Below are positions 14,640 through 27,400 of a stretch of DNA of 64,000 nucleotides, in pieces. Source of the stretch: Syngnathus acus (lineage: Eukaryota > Chordata > Actinopteri > Syngnathiformes > Syngnathidae); contig NC_051093.1 in NCBI RefSeq assembly GCF_901709675.1, positions 2,811,053-2,875,052 of the forward strand, read 5' to 3'. Each line of letters begins with the position of its first letter. Within the stretch, counting starts at the first letter, position 1. The notes beneath the pieces are model-generated. The model saw only the letters and a list, made by a program, of their open reading frames with translations, searched no databases and was not told the origin of the DNA. Both the position numbers and the translations under genes were made by a program.

Positions 14640-14709
14640 TAGCGAGGGAGGGGTCTGCTCTCTCCTCCACTCCTCATTCAGTTTGTTCATCCGAGCAGTC
14701 AAGCCGCTG
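14640..14709 (+). other. shisa6: Possible non-coding first exon of shisa6
   Basis: The sequence ending AAGCCGCTG at 14709 is followed by a consensus donor GTAAGTTC. Upstream it is GC- and purine-rich like a promoter. A splice to an acceptor near 15316 (GGCCAG) or a later AG would place it in the shisa6 5' UTR. The start of this exon is not visible. This is inferred from splice-site quality only. Confidence 0.3.
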
Positions 14710-15149
14710 GTAAGTTCTTCTTCTTCTTTTCAGGTTCTTTGAAGGCGTTGAAGTGACGTCATATTTTATTACCGTCAACTTGTTTGCTGGAGAAACAAAA
14801 TTCAGAGTGACTGGAACGATATATTTTTTTCGACTCCAGCCTTCCTCTGCTACACAAATTTTTTTTATGCGCTAGTAAAGCCCCTACATGTTCTTGCGAG
14901 TGATTTTTTTTTTTTTTTTTTGCCTTCCTCAACTCCTACTGCTACCACGCTATGGCGTTTCTGTGCTACATGTAGTCGAATAACTACTTGGTGATGTTTG
15001 GTCCACCACTTGTTCTTATTTTTCCGCTGTGCCGCAAAGAACGACGTCAGAACGACTGTCATCTTACCACTGTCATTTTTTTTTCATGTACTTCTGCGCG
15101 GTAGAACAACTGAGTCTTCTTGCTGGTGACATTTTGATGACTATGGTGT

Positions 15150-15215
15150 GACATTTCAGCACGCTAGTGCAGTACAAATGACTAGAGGGAGCACTAGTAG
15201 GACTGTCTCACTAGT
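15150..15215. repeat. ACTAGT-rich repeat patch
   Basis: CACGCTAGTGCAGTA, GACTAGAGGGAGCACTAGTAGGAC and CTCACTAGTG are packed together about 260 bp upstream of the shisa6 ATG. Confidence 0.45.
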
Positions 15216-15471
15216 GTTTTTTTCACGGCTGGGCTGTATGGTGCACGAGTGAAAGGATTGTCTTCTTCAAAGTGCAATGATTGATTCGAGTGTTTTTTGT
15301 GTTCTTGCGTGAAGGCCAGGTCTCGGAGGCAGGAGCCCAATCTCAAGTGCGCCCGCGCTCGGAGGATGCAGCGGCGCGTGCCCGGAGGTTCCGGCGCGGC
15401 GCGCGTGCTCGGACCCGCGTTGAAGACGTCGGCGAGAATCTCCCGGAAGTGAGTCCGCGGCGGGGCGCAGC

Positions 15472-18400
15472 ATGAAGCCCCTCCTGCCGCTGCTGCCGCT
15501 CTTGCCGCTCCTACTGCTGCCGGGCCCGTACGGGCGCTGCGCACCTGCCGACCGGCGGCACCCCAAGAACAACGGCGAGCCCCGGTGGGCGAGCGGGAGC
15601 ACGGCCATGCCAGTGTGGGCGGCAGCGACGCAGCTGCGGGCCCCCGCCCTCCAGCACGACACCTGCCTGGGCTACTACGACGTGAGCGGGCAGTTCGACA
15701 AAGAGTTTGGCTGCAACAACACGGACCACCGCTTCTGCTGCGGGAGCTGCTTCCTGCGCTTCTGCTGCGCGGAACGCGGCAAGCGGCTGGACCAGACATT
15801 CTGCACCAACTACAACACGCCCGACTGGATCAAGACACAGCCGCCCTCGCCCGCCCCCACCGGCGACACCTACGACCCCGAGCTGGATCGCACCAACGCC
15901 ACCGTCTACATCAGCTGCGGAGTGGTGGCACTGGTGGTCGCCGTGGGGATCTCCGCCAAGGTGGCCTACGACAAGGCCACCAAGAACCCCCAGGAGATGA
16001 ACGTGCACAGGTGGGCCGATGCGCACATGCGCCGCAACTTTCCAGGGTGGGCCAGAATTTTCACACCGATCGTCATGCCGACAAAACTGAAACGTGAAAC
16101 CATCATTACTTACGTGTGCGTCCGTGTGTGCGCGCCTGCTCCTGCGTCTGTCCGGAAGCCCTGCGAATGCAAAATGTCATCGATAGTCTTGCCACTGCTC
16201 ATGTTTGTATAACGACAGCGTGTTGAGTCCCGAGGCCGCCCGGCTCATTTTCTTCACCAACGCAAACACAACGCGCAAACGACCTAATGACGACGGCGCC
16301 TCGGGCGGACACACGCACACCGAGATTCATTTGTAGTTTTCCAAGACAACCGCTTCGTGTAGTCGTGCATTGTTTCAGTGTAGTTGGTCGATTGGTGCGG
16401 TGAAGGGCTTTTAGTTGGGCTTTGCTTCAGCACGGTGATGGAAGAAAAGGAGAAGAGAAAAGTGCTTGCTCATCTTTTGTTTCATTGTTTCAGTGAAGGA
16501 GCCGACTTGCAGTGTCTTGCTTGGTTTCAGTGGAGAGTTTGCTTTTGTCCGCCTGCTATTCCACCAACAGCGGTTGGCGAGTTTCAATGTAGATAAGTTT
16601 GGATGGATGGATGCATCCCTGCTAAGTGACTCGCTAACTCAAGTTCATCTGAGTCACGCACGCGCTGTGACCAAACGTCAACACGCACATGCACACAACT
16701 GTGGGCATGCATAAGTATTGGGACACAGACGGAAAGTCATTTTGAGTCATGAGTCAGACGATGCTTAACCTTTTGAGACTTTTTAAATTTTCAGCAAAGT
16801 TCCTCCCCCAAAATCCCAAAAGTTGATTTAGCTGCTAGCAAAGCAAATAAGTCAAATGTGTTGAATTGTGTTCCGTCCTCTCAGTGACTGATTGTGCGAG
16901 CGAGCGGCTGAGCAGAATGTTGAGGCGCTGGCAGACCTTTTGCTTTGTGTGACCTTCAACGCACGACTAAACCGCTGAATTCTCTCCTTATTGATCAGCT
17001 TTTTGTATCCAGCAGAGAGAGAGAGAGAGCGAGGGAGGGAGAGAGAGAGAGAGAGAGATGCATTGCCTGCCTGGCTAAGTGCATGCTGTGTGTTAGTGTG
17101 TCCGTGTGTGTTTGTGTGTTCCATCTCATGTTGCACTCGCGTCACGGTCCAGACGGGCCCAATTTGGCCAAAATAGAAGCAGGGGAAGAACAAGATGTGA
17201 TCGCATGTCTATCTGCCACTTGATTAGGTACACCCTCTATTGACATCCAATACAAAAAGAAAATGGCTGTGTTAGGAATCATTGTATCTCAAAAAGTAGT
17301 GAACGCCCAGTGATCACTAGAAAAGTGGTGATGATAGCCTCCAAGGAACATCAAAGCTGACCTGTGGTGTTCCTCAGAGCTCCTTTGTCTGCCCACTGAA
17401 ATTCATGCACTAATATGGAAATGTGCACCGATCACAACAGTGAATATTGTGATGCCTTTTTGTATTTTCTACACAAAACCTTTCGCCAGTCTCCCGCCTC
17501 GCTCGACATTGTGCCCAAGTGGGACGCGGCGAATCAGGCTGCCCGTGTCGGCGATGGCGGACTGAGCTAAAGTCTTCTCCTCCTGGTAGGGAAACGCTAT
17601 TAATACCCACAGTGGCTCCCAAAGTCACACACGCCGGTGGAAAAGTAGAGTACGCGCTGGCTTTAGGTCCTCATTGACACACTTTCTCACAACATGCCGG
17701 TAACGACTTGCACTTCATCAACTCGCAGCTCTTTCGACATGGAGCGTAATGTCAACACATTAGCAAAGTGTTATTGTAAAGACAAGGTACATTAGAATAA
17801 TGTAGTAGTGTGTTTGCTAGCTGGGCCCTCAGGTGTCCCCTCGCAATTTTAGAACCCATCAAGACTATACCAAAAATAAAGGGTAGCATGACATGTTGCT
17901 AACAATCGCCGTTTGATTTCAGAGCGCTGGCGGACATCTTGATGCAGCAGGGCCCTGTTCCCATTTCCCAATACGAGCATGACAACATGGACGCCATGAT
18001 GGATGACTCGCCCAAAGACGGCACACCCGTCCGGACCGCCAAGAACAACTACACGCCCGTGCACGGCAAGTCCTCCAACCACGGTACTTTTCTTGTCTTC
18101 GGGAACGTGACGAGTTCAACATAAACGCCAGTCCGACTACGAATCGTCAAGCCGGCATGGCTTTTTCCAGCTAAACCAACTTTTTCCGTCGGCGCTCTGG
18201 GGGATCGGCTCTCGCGGGCGCTCGCTAAGTGCCCTACTAGCGCGTCCCAGATTCGATGGTGTCACCTCTCCGGAACGTGACACTTGGATAGTCACGTGCC
18301 AGCTAAAAGGCTAACGTGCTAACATCACCGCTCGATGACTTTGCTTTTGGAAGTGAAAACAACACTTGGGTGACTCATCAAAGAAAGTCATCATCTCTGT

Positions 18401-21400
18401 ACTGGTGCTTTTTTTTTTTGTCACAGGGGGGTAAACAAAGTGCTAATAACGGCATTTGTTTAAGCCAAGTGGAGGAATTAAGCGCAGTGCCGTTGTTGAT
18501 CCGTTGTGGATTTATGACCCTGGCAATGGCAAAGATTTTAATAATACACCTGAGAATAGTTTTGAAATTGCCATAATATGTCTCCCTTAACCTTTCTGGC
18601 CCGGCTGATCTTTTGTGAAAGACGACAGAATGGGAAGAAAAAGCCTCGGCTCATTTGCATAAAACCTTCTCTCTCGCCTCCCTTAACCGCCGTCACGCTG
18701 ACGTATGCGCTATTGATTAATGCTAACTCGGTAGAAGACGAGTGTGTTTTGGGGGGCGTAATTGGTTTGCGCCCCCACACGGCATGTCTATGATTGTCCG
18801 GACACTCGGCCTCTCAATGGCGAAAAGATGGAAGGCGTCCAAAGTGACTCAGTCCCTTCATTAAAAAGCAAGCAAGAAACCTCCTCCGCACTGTGATCGC
18901 TCCTGTTGTGCAGGTGTACTTAATGTAGTAGTGGCGTCATTGTGTTGCTATGGTAACCAGCGTCTGTGTTTGTGTGTCAGCAGGGCACTATGGGATGGAG
19001 GCCCTTCACAACGCCAGCGCCGACATGCTCATCTCGTCAGGCTTTGTGACACTCGGGCGAGGACACCTGAAAGGTAACAAAGTCCGTTTTTAAGTTTCAT
19101 TCCAATCGTTTGAATGCTGCGGACAATGTTGGCATTTCTACCGCCAGCTGGTGACCGCCCGGTCAAGCTTGAAGTGGCATCTCGCGTGTGACAAAGTGAC
19201 ACTTCCTCAGCGGCTAGTGCGAAGGCATCAATGTTGCACCATTGTTCTCCGCTCTGATTCATCAGCTTCTCATCTACGCTCGTTTTTGTCCCTACAGCGC
19301 AGCATTCCATCGACGAGTCGCCGCAGATGTCCTGGCAGAACGAGCTGGACCTCCCCATGTCGTACGGTACGTCCAAGAATTGTTCCCTGCTTTGTGCTGA
19401 GTAGCCTCGGTCATTAAATCGATTCTTTGAATTACACACGTGTTTCAAACAACTTTGCCTTTGGAAAATCTGCTTAGCTTAATGCTAACTAATAATACAA
19501 AACGCCAATGACGGGTTATTCAAGCTAGCTTCGAGGTTTCGGTGTTATAACTCACGAAGCAGCGAATATTTTAACCATCCATGTAAAAAACACACACGGA
19601 GCAAACAACATAACAATCCTCACTGGCATCTATTCTTTATCCTCTGCAAAGAACGACTCATCAATGCATCTTACCGAGTTGTCTTGCATACTATTGTCAT
19701 CATCACTTTTATTATCATAAATGGGTTGTTTTTCTGATTCAAAACACATTATACCAATTTTTGAGGTTGAATGGAACAGATTGATGGTATTTTCATTCAC
19801 TTCAACGGGAAAGTAAGTCAAGGTACTTTTTTATTATTAGTGGCTGCATGTTGTGTGGTTGAGTCCGCTTAACTTCTCATTTAAAAGTCCAGTTCTCTTC
19901 TTATATTATGTGCAAAATAATAGAGTTGTTACTTTTGATTTTTCTCTGTCCAAATAATTATCTCACATGAACTTGATTGGAAAAGGGTTTCCAAATTAAC
20001 AGAGAAAAAATGTGACCTCGGAGCCTTCAACACATGTTCTACCTAATAAACCATAAAAAGTTATTTTCAATCAATAAACTGCGCTGCACCATTACTTTGA
20101 CTCAACTAACAAATGAAATTAGCATTTGGAAAGGCCAACACACACACAACTACGCATATAAATATATATGAAAATGTCAAAGCTGCTGCAGTGAGAGTAA
20201 ATCTTGTGACATTTTAAAACAATTAAATCACGTTTAATAAATCAAGTTGATGTTTGGAGCAGCTACAATTGTGTCGGCTGGTTGTGCTGCTCCACTTGCT
20301 GGAGTTGTGCTTCTGCTTCCGGTTCATTTCCTTCATTTAAAAGTAAACAACCTCCTCCTGTCTGGGACCATTCCCAACATTTTGGATCCATGTTCTCTTG
20401 ACATCAGAATCATCTTTCTTGACAAGACTAAGAAAGGCCTTTGGATGACAAAGAATTTCTTTTCCTCATAATGTGAGCGCCCCGATTGCTCACTTGCGCT
20501 GTTTTTATCTCAAAGCGATGCAACGTTGCCATCTACTGGCATCTATTTGTCATGACGGTTACGTGAAAGAGATTCACGGTCGGCTTGGTTGAAAAACATA
20601 CTGGTCAAAGTTTGTTGTTGGTAGTCAATGGTTGGATTCCAGTTGACAATTTTGAATGTCCATGCTAGTTCTCATTTTTATTATTTTCGGTTTTGGGTCA
20701 GTTGGATTCGTTGCGTTGCCGTTGTTGGCTAGCGCGGGACGCTTCCATGTCCAAATATGGTCGCTTGACCGTGTACTTCCCGCTTTTTCACAAGATGCGC
20801 CCAAGGGGATTGTTACCAAACACCCACCACCTGAAACTCCTTCCTTCCTTCCTTCCTCGGCCACTTGCTGTGACCTTGCTGCATTTTTCCTGCCTTGCTG
20901 GACTCGCGCGTGTGTTGTGTGGGTTTATGTCCACGTGGAATTGAGAAAACCCCGCTAGAGTAAATTGCACGTCGGTTTTCACCCACGTTTATCTTTTGCT
21001 CTTGCTGACCGCATGAATCCCAAGCAGCAGCACGTGACAAGCCAACGGGCAGTCGAAACGTAAACATGTTGCCATGGCTACATTCTCGCCTAACATGTAT
21101 GTACATTCATCTCTTGCTATCCTGGAATCGAGTGCGGCTCGGACGGCTCGCCATTGCCGTTCAAAAGGGAGCTGTTAGCAAATGTCACGTTTGACATAGG
21201 TGAATCCTGTTAGCTTGCGCATTAGCATCACGTCAATATTTGTGATGAGAGATACCGACGCAAGGACATGCAGCTACACTTATTGTGTACAATACACAAA
21301 TGGGACGTAAAGGCAAGAGTACTTTGACGCCAATGGGAAGTGAAAAGTCAACTTGTTACTAAAATATTGGGACACCTTGAGGAAAAGTGTTGGGACATTG

Positions 21401-24400
21401 ATTCGTCACATCAGACGCCGGCGCTGATGTCACGTCTATCTAAAGAGGGGGTGAAAGGCAAAGGGCAGTAAATGCATCATCTTTTGTTCTGTCTTTGATG
21501 TAGCAATTTTGCACAGAGGGGCTATTGTCGGCGGGTGTGTGGTCACAAGCAGACTCCTTAAACACACACAGACGCACAAATGATGGGCACACAAAGGGAT
21601 GCTGATGATTGCGTCGCAAGTTGAAGTCTCCAGCAGGTTGCCGTCATTAGTCATGTTTGCTGTGAATGAAGGAAGACGCTGCCCACTCGCTTCCTGTGAC
21701 CCTTCATCCCACACACACACGTTCGCACACAAACACACACACATAAGCGTCTTGCTTCATTCATCTCAGCAGAACCAGGAAGATCATGATGGAATACAAA
21801 GTGGACAATTTTTTTTTAGCCATGTTTTTTGAATGAGCAATGAAAAAACACCTTCAGCAGCGTCTTTACTTTGAACTCAGCATTTTCCCATTGCCTCTTG
21901 TGCATACTTTAAATTCGACAGCTATCTGACGAATGTTGAAGTTTGTCTTTGAAGGATCCCTTCAGGAATCCAAATGAACCTGGCATGTCTGCTTTAAACC
22001 AAAATGGTCAACTTCACGTTTTCTTTAAATCATGCAGTCTTGAGATTTTTTTGTGGGTTAGGGTCAGGCATGTCTACCAAAATTCATGCCGCTTAGTCAC
22101 ACTAATCAAACTGATCCAAGATTTCTATTCCAAGACCCGCCGCGAAACATACAAAATGACCCTAAATAGCCACCTCAAGGCAGAATTATCGGGGGGGGTT
22201 GTTTTGTTTTATGGGTGGGTCTCATCCCAATAGATATGTCTACCAAAATCTACATCGCAACGTCAAACTAGCTCCAGGGGCTAAATTGTCCAAAAATTCT
22301 CAACGTGTTGGGCTACATGTCGCCTGTTTCTGTCTGTTTCAGAAGCACACACACACAAGCTGCACAATAAATCAGTGCTGGTGCCACTGACTGTGAAATT
22401 AATTGAAGTTGTGATCTGGGGGTTGCGGCGTAGCATCAACATCATCATCGTCAGCCCGAGGAGACTCGTGGCAACTACAAGAAAAATAACAACAGCAGCA
22501 CATTTGTGCTTATTTTGGAGCAGCTTGACTGCATGTGAAGAAAACCTGGCGCTTACGGGGTTTTGTTTTATTTATTTTTAGGTCTTCCTTTCCACCAATT
22601 GATAGTTTAGGATTACGTCAATTAATCTTGCTGCTGCCATTATTTACATTCCGCTTGCTTTGCTTCAAAAGCTGCATTTCAGCCCCTGCATTTCAAAAAG
22701 TGCTTTTTTTTTTGTTTTTTAGTGTTGGTCTCCCATGCAGTGAATCTCTTTTTGAGCCTGTGGTGTCCCTGAAGCGCACAATCTGTGCTGGCCCACATGA
22801 GGACACTTTTCTATCCTTTCTCTTACTTTTGGCTTTGCCACTGTTACTTCCTTTTTGGGTCACGCAGCAGCGGCGGCAGCATGAGTTTGACTTCAGTCGT
22901 ACTTGTGCTAATGTCATTAATAGAACACAAATTGGCTGTGATTTCTTTTGTCCCTCGTCGTCAGTCCAAGTCGCAGTCTTGAAGGTTCATTTACATCGTG
23001 CAAGTTTCTTATTCACTTTTTAGTGACTTCTTGTGTTTCCGTCACAGCGCCCCTTCAGGCCTGGCTGATGTACAGCGGTGTGCTTTTGACATTTTTCAAA
23101 CGATTCAGTGTGTGTGGGATTTTTTCTAAAATAGGAAACACAGGATTATTAAAAAAAGAAGAAGAAAGAAAACAGTTGCAGTGTCGTTAGGCGAGTGTGT
23201 AGTTGGGAGCAGTCAAAACATGCAAACAAGCAGCAGGAAGTCGAGATCAAAGTGAGAATTTCACTTTTGACTTGAGCCAAAATCTTGCTCGCAATTAATT
23301 GACACTCTTCACGTGTCTCAACATTCGGCCAATCAGCTCCAATTGCGTCAAGATGAGATTGAAGAGAAATGCATGAGAACGCTCTTGGAGTAAATAAGAA
23401 ATGCTAACGCATTAATCACACTGTGAGTCGTCTCTGGTGTAAAACAAACAAGTCGGCGCGGCCGTCATGTATTTCTTATTCTAATATTCAATAAAGTCAT
23501 ATTTAATAAGGCCGCGCCTCCAACGTGACCTTGGGAATCAATTCAACCTGAAGGCTTTTAAGCTCTTCATATCTGTGAGATGCATGCCAACCAGCTCATT
23601 AGCATTAGCGTTGGCGCTAATGCAGGCTAACGCGCTTGTTTTTTGAAAAGGAAAAAAAAAAAAACCATCTGGTAACATTACGTTATCGTCTAAGAGACCA
23701 TTTTTCCTTTAGCCTTTGTCTCGATTGTATTTCCTCACAAGTGTACTTACGTGTATGAACTTTTATTCTTCCAAATAAACACACACGTTGAAGAAAAATA
23801 CAAAATTGACTGCCCAACAGTGACTTAGTAAAGTTGTTTATTTCAATCATAAAATAGTAATTTAGCTTTCAACAATATATATATTTGACTGTTGGGAAAA
23901 ACATACATTTAATGTAATTGCTTTACTATATTAATCATATTTTCTATGTGTGTGGAGTGCGTGTGTCTCTGTGTTGTTTTTGTTACCTTCTGAGCACACT
24001 CTATCCTTTTTTCCAATCTCTGTCTTTGTTGTCAGGACTTCATTCAAAACTGGAGAAGGTTTTCACACACACACACACACACTGGTGTACAGACCCACCT
24101 TGAACACGTTATTTTCTTCTTGCACGGTTGGCAGGAGAGCTGTCAAAGGTCTCTCTGTGACGAGGCGGCGGGCATCGTGACAAGCGCGTGAAAAGCATCA
24201 CGTGACGGCCAAACCTTTTCAAAGCGCCTTCACCGCTGCTGCTTCCACCTACACGTATTATTCGACAATTCCACAAAAGTAATCGCGGTTCAAGTCGCAT
24301 TCAATTGGGTCGCGGCGGCGTGATGATTGACAGCTCAATGCTCTGAATGAGCTCATTTCTCGAGGAAGCGGCGAGTGAGAAGGTCAAAAAAATGGTTTGC

Positions 24401-27400
24401 TTTCAAGAAAGGAAAGAGAGAATAGCGCTTATGTCAAAAACTTCATTGACAGCCTCAAAATTGAGGTTTCGTTTACACCTTAATATTTGACAGATTTGGA
24501 CTTTGTCACCATGCTCAGTGTGAACCATGTCAATCTTCTTCTTTGGTGTGTCGGTAAAAATGTCACACAGAGAAAAAGTGCCAAGTGAGGAAGAGGCTAC
24601 GCTGCAGGGAGAAGGCAAAGCAAATTAAATTCCCCGTAAGAGCACTTGACCTCCTTACCGGAGGGGAGGGGCGGAGGGGGGCAGGAGGCGGCGCTTTGGC
24701 AGCCACCAAATGCCATCTTGGCCCCTTGTCGACTCCTGGCCCACTTTGCCAAACCAAACTCGACTTCTGCTTCCACTTCCTGGCTTGTCCATGCTTACTT
24801 CCTGTGTTGCACTTGTCTACTTCCTGTGTGTCCCAAATGCACTTCCTGTGTTGCCCATCCCGCTTCCTTTTTTTGGAACGTTTCAGCTTCCTGTTGCTGC
24901 CTCGTTTTTGTTTATTTCCCATATCGTCATCCCACCTTTAGCAACAACAACAAAGTGGACTTTTCGGATTGAGTTGATGTGCTCATAAGCATCGAAAATT
25001 GTAAATTGAAATCTGCATAGATGCGAGTGTCCTCCGCGTTGACTCGAGTCTCCAGAGACGAACAGCACGCTAAAAAAGAAGAAAGGGAAAAAAAGGAGGT
25101 GATTGGGTGCACGCTATTTGGGTCGTTGCGTCCTCGCTGCAGAACAAAGTGCATGTGCTCCACTTGCGTGTGGCTCGCTCCTAATTTTTTATTTTTTTTG
25201 CTTTTCGGCACATAAGCAGATCCTTGCGTGCTCAACTCGCTTGACTGTTGCATTATGGGATGCAGGCAATTAACGTGAGCCTCTTTCGGACAGACAGCGG
25301 CGGCAAGGGCACTCGCGTGCCGCAACTATGCATCCTTGTGGCTTACTCGGATGTGAAGTAGGCCGCGCATGATCGACCCCTCAAAGTAACTCGACGCTCA
25401 GCCATTAATGTCTAAAACGCTGGCGACAAAAACGAGTGCGCCCCGAAGTGAAAATGTCCAAATTGGGTCCAATTATCCTTTTTTGCCTCGCGAGTCTCAT
25501 GTGACTCGTTAGTGTGTAAAATATCGACACTAGCTTTTTTTTCTGCCTCTTTGCACATTTTCCATTCAGTGTGTTGCCTAGCACCTTTCGACTTTCAGAT
25601 ACGAATACCTGAAAAATCGACTTTAGTACGGTCACAAAGTATCTAGACTTGGTCACTTCCCATAACTGCCCACTGCGACCACACAAGATCTGATAGCGGT
25701 CGGCTTCGATTTTTGAAACCGAAGCCACCCAAGGGGAAATATTGCAGTGGAGTTAAGTGGCCTCTAGTAGGCGCTGTGTTTGTTGACAAGTGGACCTCAA
25801 GATGAACAAAGATGAGCGTCGAGTGACTTGATCTTTTCTGTACCGCTCGTGCACATCCACGCGCACTGCCCCACTTAACTCAAAAGTATTTTAAGATGTC
25901 CCGGGAGCTTCTTCATCACTTCATCATCATCCTTCATGACTTCTCTTTCTCCATTTCACTCGATTTCCCCACTTCTCCACTTCTTATTTGCGCCTCGTGC
26001 AAATCGAACCCAGGTGCTATAAGCGTGTGGCTTTAGCATTAGCCCTAGCGGCTATATGCTAGCGACGTTTAAACAGGAAGCATGATACTTGAACGTGCGC
26101 TCGCTTTTCAGGTTGAAGATAACGAGCATGAGCAGATTGAACTTTGATGCTAAGACGCCCTTTTCCTTTGCCTTTTTTGTTGTTGTGACTACCTGCTGTG
26201 CGAGCGCTCGCAAAATCAGCCCTCACTGACTCATGATTATTATGTGCTGGATTGTTCCAGGCTGTGAAAATGTCTTTGATAAATATTCCAAGTGATTTTC
26301 TAATATTTTACAACCAGAGAAGCGACTTCCTGCGAGTTGGGAGCAAATAACAAAGTCTTTTCCATATTTACAATGTCATTAATTAAGAATGGTTTGAGTC
26401 AGGTTGTGTCTGACATTTTATTGATACCTTTGTTCATAATAACGTTTGATCTTTAACAAGAGCGAAAGCCGTGCGGCACCGAGGACTTATTAGCTCATCA
26501 CTGGGTCCATTAACTCCCTTGCACCTTTGATTCCCTGGTGTGCGTGCGCCTTGCGTCTGGCCTCCTCTCAGGCGCCATGATGTATTTTACATGAAAAAAT
26601 GTTGCCAAGGAACGAGCTAGCATGCGAGCGGGTGTCTAATTAGCAGCAAGATGGAAGACGGACAAACGGGAGCAACATGAAAGTGAAAAGTGGATGTTCA
26701 ATGACAGCAGGAGTCTTCGCTTTGAAGATATAGCACAGCGCATTTGCTCTTAGCTTGTTTGGACTCCCAACATGGCGTCAACCTGACATTTCCCGTCTCC
26801 ACTTGCCGTACACGCAATGTAATGTGTACAGTTGCCGCGTATTTAGAGGCTGGTGCAGCAAGCGTTTTTTTTTTTTTTTTTTGCTTGCTTACATCACTCT
26901 GTCAATTGTCGACTTTTTCGTTATGCGTCCTCCACCCAATTTGGTGATGCTCATCTTTGACGTCTGAAGCTGTCAATGGGAGTGAAAGTTAAAAGTTTAC
27001 ATTTTTTCAAACCGGTCTTGCATCATATTTTTATTTGATGGCTTTTGACTCGTGATCGGCGATGGACCGAAGGAGGCACGGCTGCGCAGTCCCGCGACCC
27101 TCGGCGAGGATAGCGGCAGCTTTGTGTGATGTTCCTTCTGACATAAGAAAGAAGACATCAGATAAATCTGTGATTATCCTTGCTGGCCGCTCCGCTGCTC
27201 CCGGGAACGTAGACCGCAACTTCCTGAATGAAATAAGCAAAGAATGAGCACACAACTTTATGTTCCCTGCCTGCTTAGCCAATCAGCTGAGTTGTGCCGC
27301 TGTGACATCACTGGCACTCTGAATCTGAATGCTTGTGTTTGATGCATGATATTGATTTTTTTTTTGTCTGTGTCTGCAGGGAACCACCATCACCATGACT

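Larger units (their letters stand above)
19367..27379 (+). other. shisa6: shisa6 intron 4 (8 kb), simple repeats only
   Basis: The largest intron of the gene. It contains (CCTT)n at about 20840-20857, (CA)n at 21711-21743, (CA)n at 24065-24082, a G-rich block at 24660-24692, a 22-bp ACTTCCTG array at 24775-24893 and a T-run at 26862-26881. No convincing internal exon was found. The 162-codon frame at 22535-23023 is T-rich, has no domain and is rejected. Confidence 0.65.

Noticed and set aside
15511-16026. Long minus-strand and alternate-frame open frames over shisa6 exon 1
   Set aside because: GC-rich shadow frames of the signal-peptide and cysteine-knot exon, lacking family motifs.
16011-16212. 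Continuation of shisa6 exon 1 into a 246-codon frame
   Set aside because: A GT donor at 16011 joins in phase to exon 2, which continues conserved sequence; the read-through has none.
20840-20857. CCTT/CA tracts as possible CRISPR-like arrays
   Set aside because: Simple microsatellites in a vertebrate genome; no repeat-spacer structure anywhere in the window.
16712-21374. AAGTATTGGGACAC at 16712 and AATATTGGGACACC at 21362 as a transposon pair
   Set aside because: Only about 12 bp shared, no inverted ends or duplications visible; too weak to annotate.
22535-23023. 162-codon frame in shisa6 intron 4
   Set aside because: Phe/Leu-rich because of T-rich DNA; no start context, no homology visible.
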